From: Chaetoderma sp. LZ-2023a
Lineage: Eukaryota; Mollusca; Caudofoveata; Chaetodermatida; Chaetodermatidae
Direction of reading: 5' to 3'
Assembly: GCA_034401795.1 (NCBI GenBank)
Contig: CM067372.1
Location: forward strand, 22,195,462 to 22,259,461
DNA: 64,000 bases
Shown here piece by piece: positions 33,191 through 47,007 of this stretch. Every line of letters begins with the position of its first letter. The stretch's first letter is position 1. Made by a program: the position numbers and the translations under genes. The notes under the pieces are model-generated. The model saw nothing but the letters and a program-made list of their open reading frames with translations, searched no databases and was not told the DNA's origin.

Positions 33191-34097
33191 AACATGGTGT
33201 TAGTTTTGCATTAAATATAGAGTGGCCAGCGTGATCAATTACATTCGAGTCCTTGTCAAGAATTGCTGACGTTCAAGAATCCTAGAACTTTTCCAAAACA
33301 ATCATCGGCTGCAAATATTCACGACTGTGGTGATCGTTGAGATGATCCTTCACCCAAGTGAAATCTGACAGGCGTGCTAATGAACCCATAGGTCCCTTAT
33401 GGTGTAGCGGCTATTTTGAATGTTAGGATCGTGATCTCGGTGTCATAATCGTTGGTATTTAAGCTGGATTTATTTGCTCTGTAATTACCTCACTGTACCA
33501 TCACAAGAATGTTCATTGAGATCATGTATGCCACTTTTGTCGGTTGTGTATCCACACTAGTATGACAAAGGCAAATTTATACTTATACCATGTTAGGATG
33601 GACCCAAATCTATAAATCGTAATTACATTTGCCTATAAAAGCAAATTTGTGGCAGTTCTACGGAGAAATGCCATGCAACGACTCGACTAACTAGAAGAGC
33701 AATTATCTTCTGAACAATAACAGCTCAATGTGTTCCTTTGTGGATGTGTTTGCACAGTTAGTTGTGGAGCCTACATACTATTGATTATTTGTCCAAGTAT
33801 CCAAGAGGGCGTCGATCAGAACCACCGAATACGAGAACCTGGTGTGGTTTCTCATGCTCCGCAAACAGCATCCCTTTGTACATGCCGGTAACATTAATAA
33901 TGGAAATAATATGTTCAAACTAGCTCATCGGAAATTGTATTTATTGCCATCGGATAGCCATCGCGTACTGTTCTTCTTCTCTGCGGTAGGCCTCAATTAG
34001 AATATCGATTCCGCGTTAGCAACGTGAGAGACATTGTTGTATCCCGAATATCCCTCCGTAATATCCACCCCAATTTCCAGAATTCCAGGAGATTGAA

Positions 34098-34140
<43 letters not shown>

Positions 34141-34198
34141 GGAGGGAGGGAGAGAGACGGAGAGACGGACGGACGGACAGCATGACAGACAGACAGAC

Positions 34199-34709
<511 letters not shown>

Positions 34710-35951
34710 AAAATCAATTCTCGATCGGAGTCTTACTTTTGTACCAACTCCAAAACCAAAAACAGGATTAGATTTGCTTTTAGACACAGGTCTTATTGAA
34801 GTAGCTAATTTTGGTCATTCAGTAAAAATAGCCCATCATTTTCGAAATTTAAATGGAGAGTCAAAACCATTCACTGGAAAATCCGGTTGGGACCCTCCAG
34901 ATAGGCTAGTTGATGACAATATTAAAGCAACCATAAAAACGGTTGCTGGTATAGCCAGATCATTGCCAGTTACAAACAATAAGCAAAACCTTTCATTTCT
35001 CGAACGACAGGCTATCAACAAATTACGTAGAAATCAGAATATTATTATAAAACCAGCCGATAAAGGTTCAGCAACTGTGATTATGTCTAGAGAAAACTAC
35101 ATCCGCGAGGCAGAAAGGCAGTTAACTAACACCAGGCATTACAGAAAACTTGATAATTTAATTTGGCCTCAAAACCGACAAAATTTCATTGAAATACTTA
35201 ATTCATTGCATACAGATAAGTACATCGATAAGAAACAGCTAAAGTATCTGCTAGGTGAGAAAAATCCACAAAATCGGACATTTTATATCTTGCCTAAAAT
35301 CCATAAACCTATCAGCACCTGGTTAGATCCATTGACACCACCTGGACGACCCATCATTTCAGACTGTGGCAGTGAGTCTTATGGCATTTCAGAATATATT
35401 GATTACTATTTAAAGCCCATTGCTAATAGACACACGAGCTTTCTCAAGAACACAGAACACTTTCTTTCAAAGTTATCCAAATCGTCAGTTCCGAAAGATG
35501 CATATTTAGTCACATTAGACATAGATGCTATGTATACCAATATAGATATTGATGCTGGAGTCAATGCTATTAAGAATTCTTTTGTCAAATTTCCTGATCC
35601 AGATCGACCAGACACGGAAATTCTAAAATTATTAGAGCTATGTCTTAAAGGAAACGATTTCCAATTTAATGGTTAAAATTACCTTCAAATCTGTGGATGC
35701 GCAATGAGTAAACGATTCAGCCCAAATTTTGCCACGATTTATGTTGAGGAGTGGGAAGAGGAGGCACTGAACAAATCAACCAGAAAGCCTCTTCTTTACC
35801 TCAGATATCTAGATGACATCTTCATAGTTTGGCAACATTCAGAAGAAGACTTTTGGGAATTTTTTCGCATTTTAAATAACCAAGATTCAAACATCAAGCT
35901 GAAAGCTACTATTAGTGGAACATCGGTTGACTTTTTAGATGCCACGATCTA
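34710..35951 (+). pseudogene. Penelope-like reverse transcriptase (first part)
   Basis: It contains the N-terminal block SLTFVPTPKPKTGLDL, then IIKPADKGSATVIM, TFYILPKIHKP and GRPIISDCGS. Next come RT motif A (VTLDIDAMYTNI, about 35,509-35,545), a motif B region (LQICGCAMSKRFSPNFA, about 35,684-35,735) and motif C (YLRYLDDIFIVW, about 35,797-35,832, with the YLDD box). A single in-frame TAA at 35,674-35,676 separates motifs A and B. The frame is otherwise open to DATIY, where the Tc1 element is inserted. The protein would copy the element RNA at a nicked target. An ORF starting at 34,657 begins inside the flanking duplication; that start is fortuitous. Confidence 0.88.
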
Positions 35952-37610
35952 TACACCTGTGCAAAAGTTAAGCACCACCCTATGTTTACGCACATGCGAG
36001 GGTATATACATGTGCTATGAAGAAAGCAATAGCATAAACATTTATGTACCCATCCATCTTAGTGCAAGAGGTAATAATGCAACTAGAGGAATGCTGATTA
36101 TGATGGTGGGGAAAGACTGTATGTTTTTGTTTGAACTTGAAAACGAGGCCTGAATATGGTTACGTTGACACAACTGACAACTATTGCCCTACAGTTGACA
36201 CACGTGGCTAGATTGTCATTAATGGTGTCTGAAAACGAAGTTTAACATCTGTGCACGAGTTTGAGACTCATTATTAATACCGGGTATATCCACCTTGTGC
36301 ATGGATGACGGCCTGGACACGACGTCTCCTGCTGGTCACCAACCGACTGATACGCCATTGTGGTATTCGTTGCCATTCAAGATGGAGTGCGTCTGTTAAT
36401 TCCTGTAGGTTCTGCACAGGAGGATCCATCCTTTTCACCATGTTTCCCAGAATGTCCCAGATATGCTCAATAGGGTTCATGTCAGGGCTCCTTGCTGGCC
36501 ATGGTAGGGTTTCGATGGCATTCTGGCGGAGGTATTCATGCACAGCTCTAGCACGATGTGGTCGGGCGTTGTCATCCATGAACATAGGGTGGGTTCCAGG
36601 TGCATGATTTACAAAATGAGGGACCACAACTCTATCCAGTATGGAATCTTGATATCTTTGTCCATTTAGTGTTCCAGGTACGGTCAACAGATCCAGCTTA
36701 CAATCAAATGAGATGCACCCCCATATCATAACGGAACCTCCACCAAATGGAACTTCTTCCATGATGTTACGTTGGTCGTACGCCGTGCGTCTGGACCTCC
36801 ATACACGAGTTCGACCATCTGTGGCATGAAGCAGGAACCGACTTTCATCGGACCAGTGTACCCGTCTCCAGGATCTCATGTTCCAGTGTCTTCTTTCGTT
36901 GCACCACCTCAGACGCTCCTCTTTGTGGTGTGCAGTGAGGAGAGGACGTCTGATAGGTCTCCTAGCTTTCATGCCAGCAGCATACAGTCTCCTTTTGACG
37001 GTAGACATTGACACTCTATTGCGCGTTTCCCATTGCTGGCTGAGCACTCTGCTGTTGGTGAATGGAGATCTCCTAACAAGGCGTACTAGGGCTCGATCAT
37101 CACGGGCAGTAGTCTTCTTCGGTCTTCCAGATCTAGGCCTGTCCTTCACCTCGTTAGTTTGCCCATGTTTTGCAATCAAACGACTGATTACAGTATGGTT
37201 AATGTTCAGCTGTCTGCCAATCTCTCTGCATGACATACCAGTGGTATGCATGCCTATGATTTGCCATTTCACACGATCACTTAACCTTCGTCTTGCCATA
37301 GCGGTTCACAATCAAGAGCTAATTCTCTCTGTACAAATAAACCACGGTCATGAACACAAAATTCCTAATCTTGTCGCCTAAATCTGTATGTAATGTTCTA
37401 CACCTCAAACTGGACTTTTACATAACTGAACACGTGTGCTGTTTCCCGCCACGCACGGACATCAAGCGGCGTGAAGTCATGCATGCATGTGCATTTCGTA
37501 CTTGGAATTATGTCAGCTAACGCGGGGACAAAAAGTATGGCAGCCTAGTTGTACCATCATGTTTCTACGTTCTATTGTTTTTGCTGGTGCTTAACTTTTG
37601 CACAGGTGTA
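35952..37610 (-). mobile_element. Tc1-like DNA transposon (1,659 bp), intact
   Basis: Terminal inverted repeats of 26 bp begin TACACCTGTGCAAAAGTTAA on both strands. It is flanked by TA target duplications (35,950-35,951 and 37,611-37,612). Removing the element and one TA rejoins the Penelope-like reading frame exactly (DATIY on the left, GPQFDSSGKLEY on the right), so the insertion came after the retroelement. It carries one complete transposase gene. Confidence 0.95.
36274..37299 (-). CDS. Tc1-family transposase, DD34E, intact
   Basis: A 341-aa ORF of usual Tc1 length with ATG at 37,297-37,299. Residues about 8-45 are a helix-turn-helix (CREIGRQLNINHTVISRLI). A GRPKKT AT-hook-like motif at 58-63 is followed by a second helical DNA-binding region (70-110). 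The DDE nuclease triad is D151 (HWSDESRF), D243 (MDDNARPH) and E278 (NPIEHIWD), with 34 residues between the last two. The enzyme would bind the terminal repeats and cut and paste the element into TA sites. No stop, frameshift or lost catalytic residue is visible, so this is the best candidate for a functional protein in the window. Confidence 0.95.
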   Translation of the reverse strand: MARRRLSDRVKWQIIGMHTTGMSCREIGRQLNINHTVISRLIAKHGQTNEVKDRPRSGRPKKTTARDDRALVRLVRRSPFTNSRVLSQQWETRNRVSMSTVKRRLYAAGMKARRPIRRPLLTAHHKEERLRWCNERRHWNMRSWRRVHWSDESRFLLHATDGRTRVWRSRRTAYDQRNIMEEVPFGGGSVMIWGCISFDCKLDLLTVPGTLNGQRYQDSILDRVVVPHFVNHAPGTHPMFMDDNARPHRARAVHEYLRQNAIETLPWPARSPDMNPIEHIWDILGNMVKRMDPPVQNLQELTDALHLEWQRIPQWRISRLVTSRRRRVQAVIHAQGGYTRY

Positions 37611-37612
37611 TA

Positions 37613-38640
37613 TAATGGTCCTCAATTTGATTCCTCTGGAAAATTAGAATATAAAGTATTCTTTAAGCCAACAGACTAACATCAGCTGCTTCACAAGAAA
37701 TCATTTCATCCTCCACACACATTTAAAGGTTTGATCAAATAGCAAATCATGAGGTTTTTTCGAAACTCTAGCAACAGGCAAAATCTGAATAGTACATGCT
37801 CTACTCTGTTTGATGCTTTGAAAGCACGAGGCTATTCATCCCGTTTTCTTCGAAAAATTAAAGCAGACACCATCAATGAACTTGAAAATCGAAAAACCTC
37901 ATAGCGAACCCGAGTTTGAACCTGTCCAATTTAAACACAATAAACCAATCATGTGCGATGGATCAGTTTCTAAATGCGACAAAACTAGATGCAAAGTAAA
38001 CAACTATATTGTAAACCAACACACATTCCTGAGCTTTCAAACTAAAAATGAATATCATATCCGAACTAATATGCATTGTGATTCTGAGAATGTAGTCTAT
38101 TTGATCAATTGTGCCCTTTGCCAGAAACAGTATGTTGGCGAAACAAAAAATGCATTTAGAGTGCGTGCTAGACGCCACGTTTCTGATATTAACACCTCAG
38201 CAGATACGCCAATTGCTCAACATTTCCAACTTCCTGATCATTCAGTTGAACATCATTTTGAAATCATGCCAATAGAACAGATTCCGACCTTCGATAGTGA
38301 GGAAGAAACGAGTTCGTTTCGCAAAATCCGAGAGAGCCATTGGATTAGAACACTACACACAAAAGCACCATTTGGAATAAATGTAGATTCGGGTATATCA
38401 CAAAAGAACAAAATTATCCCATTTCAACTCATATACAATAGACGTAATGTTGACTTAGCGAAAACCATGAAAGACGAATATTCACAGTTGCAATCTAAAT
38501 TAAAGGAACCGATCAAAGCACTACCAGTAATAGCTTACAATAGAAATCCAAACCTGAAAGATTTGCTAGTAAGATCAAAGTTAGACCGTATAGTTCCTGA
38601 TAACAATGACAAGGTTTCATCCCTCCCTACCTATTCTTAA
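37613..38640 (+). pseudogene. Penelope-like RT thumb and GIY-YIG endonuclease (second part)
   Basis: Right of the Tc1 the retroelement resumes with GPQFDSSGKLEYKVFFKPTD and KKSFHPPHTFKGLI, typical post-palm blocks, but with in-frame stops near 37,675 and 37,740 and a frame change near 37,880. From 37,876 a 254-aa open frame carries a Cys-rich linker (CDGSVSKCDKTRCK) and a GIY-YIG nuclease: VVYLINCALCQKQYVGET (GIY...YIG equivalents), the following R-x-R-x-R-R-H basic block, and the IRESHWI block with the metal-binding Glu. The nuclease would nick the target. The ORF end at 38,640 looks natural. Confidence 0.85.
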
Positions 38641-38696
38641 ATAAATCTAATCCCAACCAAAATCAATGGTGGGGCAACATGAAATCATATCCGTAG

Positions 38697-39290
<594 letters not shown>

Positions 39291-39478
39291 TTCTCTATAA
39301 TGTAGGATCAATCCCAGCCTTTACCTGTTAAAGCGACCTACTGATTAATTCACTTTACCCCAACTAATCTCAAGGGGGGACCACTCTAAGTAAATCTAAA
39401 CTTGGTCTCGATAGGACAAATTTAGGCAAAGAAATTTTTAATTAAATTCCTGTGCCAATGCGTTTTTTTCAATGTGAA

Positions 39479-39788
39479 GACGGACGGACGGACGGATGGA
39501 CGGACGGACGGACGGACGGACAGACAGACAGACAGACAGACAGATAGACAGACAGACAGACAGACGGACAGACGGACAGACAGAGGTGATGATGCATATA
39601 CGGTACGGCAAATATCCTCTCTCAGAAGCCGCAAGGTATGCCTTATTTAGAAGGATAACCCCTTCCAATGCACTGCTGCCAATAATAATGTGATATAAAA
39701 TAGCAGGGTTGTCAGACTGCAAACAGTGTGAAATAAAATAAAAGCATTATTATATTAGATCCATACTACATTCTTCCCATCGTATATA

Positions 39789-39844
<56 letters not shown>

Positions 39845-39908
39845 ATTACTTATCCTTGCAAAATGGCGTTATCGAATTGCTCACAGTCAGCGTTGCACAA
39901 CAGTATGA
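39479..39908 (+). repeat. Right copy of the direct duplication flanking the Penelope-like element
   Basis: (GACG/GACA)n at 39,479-39,585, unique segment 39,586-39,782, (TA)n of about 60 bp to 39,842, then the same 67 bp ending CAACAGTATGA. After it arm-2 host sequence continues (CGTGATTGGCGCC, matching arm 1 at 3,857-3,868). Confidence 0.85.
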
Positions 39909-41530
39909 CGTGATTGGCGCCATGTCAACAATACAATTAAAATTACAGTAATGTGAGTAAACTATTGATACATGACACAGCCTGAAGCAGGTGGTTGCCT
40001 ATAATTCCCCAGGTGGAGGTCAAAATAGAATGTACCACGCAACACATTAGCCATCAGTGCGACAGTTAGTCCGTCATTGCTATCAAACGTTGTGAGAACA
40101 AATTCAAATTTAATTTTATCAAATCTTTGTTTTACACACTCTTATCAATGAGTGCCGCAAGCCATGTTTGCATTGAAATGCACATGCACATCAACATCGT
40201 TCAGTGCACGCTAGCTAAATATCCTTCAGCGTCACCAGCGCCGCAGTGTCTCTCACTCTACCGCTTACGATGCACAGCAAATAATCAAAAGGGAAGTATC
40301 CAGAATAAAATGTGTTCCCCGTTCCTCAAATTCCTAGTGCCTATATCATTAACTGTGGATTACAGGATTCAATATATATTTGACCCTGAATGCCATTACA
40401 TTACACCTAAGATACTGATCATCTGACCATCCTGGAGGTGTGTTATAGTAGGAACTTTGAGTGTGTGAAAGAAGGACTGTAAAGAAGAATGTGAATGCGA
40501 TAGCGTGGATAATTACAACAGATCAGAAAGGTCTGAGACATCAGTTCTAGTATCTGTGTTACTCTCTTTAAGTAATAGGCTGTCGTTGATTTCACAACGT
40601 ATAATATTGAGATACCAAATTTTCATTTCGCTTACTTCCTCAAATCCAAGCAAAACATCTAAATGCCTCAACAAATAAACTTGCATTGCGAAGTTCTGTT
40701 ATTTGCTTTAAAGATATAGCCTATCTATTGATAATCGTTGTAATGCTGTTTTAATTCAGAGCATATTTGTTGTACACGTTTTGACGTGGCGATAGCCGTG
40801 CAGCACAATACGACCGAAACATGCCAATATCTGCCAATATCTGAGATCGGCAGCTATGGCAGCAAGAATACGGCTACAGGTAACGCTGCCACCGCCGCCA
40901 TATCGACGGTAGCGTCCGAGGCAGCGTTGTCAGCGACAGCTAGACCGAGCTGGAACCGAGCTAGAACCGAGCTAGATATGAACTGTTTGATGCATTATGT
41001 TCTTTGTTGATATGGCTAACATGGATATTTAATAATGTCTGCCTGTTTAGTTTCAGACGAAATGATGACACCCAATTACGAATCATCAACATATAGCTAA
41101 GTGAACTGACAATACTTTCACTATTAGCCCACTCATGGATCATTGAACGAAAAGCAAATTCGAATTTATCAGGGGGCCAATATGAAGACAAAGAACAGCC
41201 TACGTCTGCTTAGTCCTGTTCACATTGATCTTGAAATCCAGGGTATCGGTGTTGGATACTGCTAAAAGAGTACACGTATCACCTCGCAGCTAAAATGAAT
41301 GCCCCTCAAGCAAATGGAACTACTACCTAATTCTCTCGATGATGAATATAATTTGGATAATGAGTTTGACCCGCTGCTGTATCAGATTAGATACTGCAGA
41401 ATAATTTAACAGCCAGCGATTAGTGCGTGGAGATTTAAAAATGTTCCTGTGGAGTAGGGGAAGAATTCGTATTCTGACACCTAGGTCCAGTTTTCACGAA
41501 TATAGATGTCGTATTGTATATTTCTCCCGA

Positions 41531-43429
41531 TGCCTCATTTTCTAAGTGCATACACATGGGTCAACGTGCTCCATACAACACTGTGTATATAAAACCTGTT
41601 CACTCGTGATAATGAAATCTGGAGAGCTCTCCACTGTTAGGAGCATAGCATAATCAGGAAAGACGGAATATCTATATTAGTAATGCAAGACAATTGGTTA
41701 CTGATACTCGAATTACGAAATAATCAGTGAAAAACTATTCTTTTACGTCTACGTAATGTAAATACACTTTCAGAACTGTGCATCTTGGTTACACCATCAT
41801 ATCCTTAACTGCACCCTAATGGCCATGTTCTGTCAGACAACCATACACGGCTTCCACGGATGGTTGACGTAGCTCCATCCGGAAAACAGAAGAGTCCATC
41901 ACAAATGTGTGCGAATTGTATGCCTCTGATGACTTAAACACATTATGGCGACTATAGTTACTCCAATTTTACTGAGAGCTTTTGATGCCATATACAGCAA
42001 TATCTTCGAGTCAAATTAATTTCAAAATATTCAACAACTTACCATTACAGTTACCTTTAAATTGAGATTCTGAGAATCTGTGTCTCAAAGCTTGAACTCG
42101 ATTCAGCAAGAGTGAGTGGAACTTCCTAGAAATGACGGAAAATAGCTAGAAATCAATCCCTCTGTTGCTGGGAGAAGCGTGGACAATATTCATCCTATGA
42201 AAGGATGTTGCTGATGTCCAGAGAAACTTCTCACAACATTCCATCTTTTAGTTCTAAGACCGTGCTTCCATTGGCACGTTTTTTCGTTATTTTTTCGCGC
42301 ATTGTGGGCCATCCGGGCTCCCACACGGTGGTATCCTTATTCAGCTGTGCTAAGTTCTGTGATGTTTTCCCTCGAACCAGGAACCGAGTGCGCTCAAGCT
42401 ATGTGGTGATACAGATTCTACCAGACGACACCTAAATGCGGTCCCTGACATATCTTGAAATGATGCCACCCAGAATGGTAATTGAGCAGGATAAATACCA
42501 GAGTTTGGATTCCATGACTAAAAACATGGTAAGGAAATGGCAAGGAAGAAGTGAAGAAATCATAAGGAGAATGGTGAGTAAATAATACAGTCCATGGATA
42601 CTACGGCGAAAATGGTATCTATATATATGATTGCACAAAGGGCAATGGAACAGTCTTGGATGGAGGAAGACAATTGGCGCCTTTAATGCAAGAAAAATGA
42701 TGGAGCAGCTACGAATTTCCCGGCGGACTGGTGCACCAAGTTACATCTCACCACCACAAATTAACAGTTATGCCCCTCCATCCTCACAAACGTGCCTGAC
42801 AAGCACATATCTCCCAATGCTATAAGCACAATCGCAAAGGCAGCTTGCACCAACATCACAGCAAGGGGCGTCATGTGCAACCACTCCACTGTCAGCAACA
42901 TATTCCTGCGCACACCAATGAGGCATATTTGTATAGAATATATAGTGGCGCATCCGTTTAAAATATCATAACTACGGACATGGCCAGAATTATAAAGTAC
43001 AAGTAATTTCCATTTATCTTAGGATCAATTTGTTGCAGGGTGACCATTTCTTTGGATATCCTTGAGCAAACGAACCACAAAATATGTTTTATATTCAACA
43101 GAGACATGTGAAAGTATCTGTGATGTGAACTATCAAGCTCAAGCTCCTTACCCAGATTATGATATGATATGCCCCTTGTTTCAGTCTTCTCTGTAAGGTG
43201 TGTGCACCAACAATCTATGATTTCGCCGCAGCATAAGAGTAGTTCTTATGTTGTGTAAATATTGCTTTTGTTGACGTAACAGTAAAAAAAATAGTACATC
43301 TGCCATTCCTGCAGGCAAAATACAAAATTGGCGAATTTGATCATGAAAAAGCTGTGCAAAAACGTGCCAATGAAACACGAGCTAACAGTTAGTGACGGAA
43401 CCATCACGATATGTAGTATTTGCTCGCGT
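41531..43429. other. No gene recognised
   Basis: Beyond the detectable end of arm 2. A MITE fragment (half hairpin, GTCAAATTAATTTCAAAATATTCAACAAC) lies at 42,012-42,040. ORFs of 60-76 aa show no family features. Confidence 0.45.
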
Positions 43430-46400
43430 ACCAAATAGGGCTCATCGATCAGATGCTAACCTAACATGTGCGAATGGCACATCTTCTCAGCCGTGCCAAG
43501 CAGAAAAGTGCAATAAACAATGACGGAGGCATTAATAATGGAATTAATCAATTGAACCTGGATCGCGCTGAAACTAGGCCATCGAAAATTTGCACTTATT
43601 GACAGCGTTAATTGCTATCCGTCTCATGCTTTTCTTTCGATCAGCCGTAAACTCCACTCAGTATATCGATTCCTCATCGGTTAATGTGACAGGCAATGAT
43701 GACGATCTGGCATGTTCTGTGTAGGAGATCTGCTTTAGTGGCTGGCTTAAATTCGTCTCAGGAAATGCCACCAGAGATAGAGAGTGAGAGAGAGAGGGCG
43801 TCCTTGTACACATTTCTCCAAGATCAATGTGTGTTACAATTAGTGTTTTACTCACGCACGCACGCGCATACGCACACACACGCGTGCGCACGCACGCACG
43901 CACACACGCACGCACTACGAACATGCCGCGATATTCATAGCACTATACCTCCATTGCTGATCCACACACCCAGCAGACTGATATCCATCACCAACGCGAC
44001 CTGCACCAGGGAGTAGTTGTATAATATTTTAATCAGACAATTTCCTAACAAATCATCCGATCGGCGTTCGGGCAATATTGATGGTTATTGAATTGTCTAT
44101 CTGTCATGCAAAATTGATGGATTACTTTATACTATCATTTACAAGTATTAATTGTTATATCATGTTTAGTTTCGTGATTAATTGCTATATTAATGGATTT
44201 AACATGTCGTGGTAGTCTTTGCAACACAACTAACCAAGAATAAGCGTATCACAAGTAGGCTACAATATGCCCTATAGGTCAATGTTTATCGAGCAAACGT
44301 GCATATTGCAGTGGCATAACCCTTATAACAAGGATACCATTCAGCGATAAACCTGTTTGACACAGGCTGGTATAGTCTGGTAGAGTATGCAATCTAACAA
44401 GGCCGATGGAATCTCGGTAAGTGCTGTTCCATACTTTTTTCGGAGTTTCGTAATTTTTTCCTATTTTCAGCATTTTCTCTGATCACGCCCATCGTTTGTG
44501 GAATTTTAGTGTATGGTAACACACTTGTAAAATGTGAACCAAAATCGGACCAGTATTTTCTGAAGTATCTACTGATCCCGAATTAATCTGATGCTCATCT
44601 GGGTTCTATAATCCGAAGAACGGCAGACGTCTGGAAATCCTCTGCCATGGCAAGTTCCTTCATTGCATTTAACTTTACGCGAACTCAGATCAGTAGATTT
44701 TAGATCCAGCCCAGGATTAGCAGTTGCGACTAAATGACCGCCGGTATAAAGAGCGTAACAATTTATGGAGCTGCTATCAGCTCTTCACATAACAATCACC
44801 TCGATACAACATTTGTGTTATTGCTACTTTGGTTTGGCTTCACTGTAAGTGAATATATGTGCCATGGCACAAATCCTTTCTTAGAGGCTGAGCCGCACTT
44901 TGTACCCTCTAACTAATTCCAAGCCGTGCATGCTGCCGTTCAGAGTACGAACAAGAATATAGCAATTATGTTTGTTTAGTTCTTATCATTGCTGAATATA
45001 ACACATTAAATGGCAGCAACCATTATCATACGACATCCTGGCATTGATAACACTCTGTGCTGTGTAAAGGTAAATCACCGTCGCTGCTTCTCAATATACA
45101 CTGACAGGCATGCAAGCGAAATTGTAAAAAAACCCAATGTTCATAATTTTACACAAGACAGTAGAATTAAAATTACACGTAAATCACAGAATACCAATAC
45201 ATTATCGCTCGATGGTGACGCTTGACTTCGAGAACATCGGTCACTGGTCTGAGACAGGGATTTTTTACAACTATCCCGTTATTGATGTAACAAACCATAA
45301 ATCAACCATTAGTGCCTCTGCGATTGCTATTAAACGTTGTGATAAAAACTCAAATTGAATTTTATCACTGACCTATTTATGCTGAAATCATTGTAAGCTT
45401 CTGGTGACACATACATCACACCGCACTGTTTCATCAAGGGGTGTTCTAAATATCGCATGCTGTGAAGTAAACAAGTGTTTCTACGCGCATGTGTTCATAT
45501 GCACATGGTTCTATTCCCATACGGTACGATGCCATTTGAACTCCCAATCATTGTAATGCTTTTCACTCAGTTAAATAGATGTCCTTAAAGGAATACAAGA
45601 AAGAACGCCCAAAAGAGCAATGTTTCCCATTCCCATAATTGTAGGTTAATCTTTTGTGTACAATCATAGTAAGGTATACACTCAATATCTCGTACAGAAT
45701 GCAATCATAGAGAATACGATTCACTGAATTTATGTATCTCTATGAGATAACGGGATTCACTCTGACTAAATCTGTGATATCTGTGGAATTATCATAAATA
45801 AGAATGTAAACTGAGTCTTTCCACAGTGATTACTTAGCTTAGCATAACACCTGGATCGCATTAACTTCCACACGGAATTGAACGTATATACCAATGGTAG
45901 GGCCTACACAATGGATAGTGTCTAGTAATATAGTCATAATAGGCAGCCCTCCTCATTAAGATCATGGCATAATGAAGATTCGCCCAAGTGTCAAGTAATC
46001 TGGCAACAATTGACACACGAGCCTTAAGATAATGGAATCAGGAAGTCTGCAAATGCAGAGCAGGATTCGCACTGCATTAACCAGCTAGATACTATCTACT
46101 ATCTCTTCTGAATAACTCCACGTTGAGAACGATATACAGGCTTGTAGAACCTCAAGGTCATAACAGTACACACTAGCCAACACTTTTACGGTAACTACAA
46201 CTACCTTCAGTCCATATGCATATAATATTATGTGGAAAAATGTCACACGCTTGAGTGAGTCGAGTCTGAATATGCAGCGATGCGTGGCCATCTATTGCAT
46301 TCATAATTTGACTTGCAGAAATGTTGCTTTGCACTCGTGTTTCTAAGTTAACTATATACGGGTAGGAACGCTATCAATCAAAGTTAGGTGAACTATGATT

Positions 46401-47007
46401 CATATGATATATGTACCACCAGTAATATTTGCATGGCTTTTCTAAGACGATTTATAGCTTACCTTCGAGTTGTAACATGATAATGTAACTCCATATATAT
46501 ATGTGTGTGTGTGTGTGTGCATTGACTACGAGACTTGAGAGCAATCTTGTATTGCTTCGGTTCGTCCGTCTATCAATTCTAACTGATCCAGAAATAAGAG
46601 GCCTTTCTACTCCACATATCGACTAAACTGTGCGGTTCATTATAATGCCCCATATAGAGATTAAATTATCCAAGAAATCTAAAGCAACATACACATATCT
46701 GAGAGCCATGCTGATCATAATGACGACGATGACGACGACGACGACGGCGGCGGCGATGACGATGACGACGACGACGACGCTGGCGATGACGACGACGGTA
46801 ACACAAATCAACAATGATGGTCCAACTCACAAATTATAAATGGATGATTAATAATCAGCTTTTTGGTGTCATCCAACGCGTTAAATGCTATGAAGGAAAC
46901 AATTATCTCGCCCCTGAACGCACGCAGTTATTGGCGATGGTATTTGAGCATTAGGAGGCCACTATTCATCTGACCTGATCTACGGTGAGAATTAATGGGA
47001 TAATGAA
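43430..47007 (+). repeat. Rearranged, diverged copy of arm sequence
   Basis: Blocks resembling arm 2 occur in a different order: 43,430-43,760 (like 33,640-34,040), 45,250-45,440 (like 39,990-40,130, with GCTATTAAACGTTGTGA) and 45,660-46,000 and 46,880-47,000 (like 29,270-29,460 and 31,270-31,390). It holds (GACG-type)n at 46,722-46,800, (CACG)n at 43,851-43,918 and (GT)n at 46,502-46,520. No gene recognised. Confidence 0.55.
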
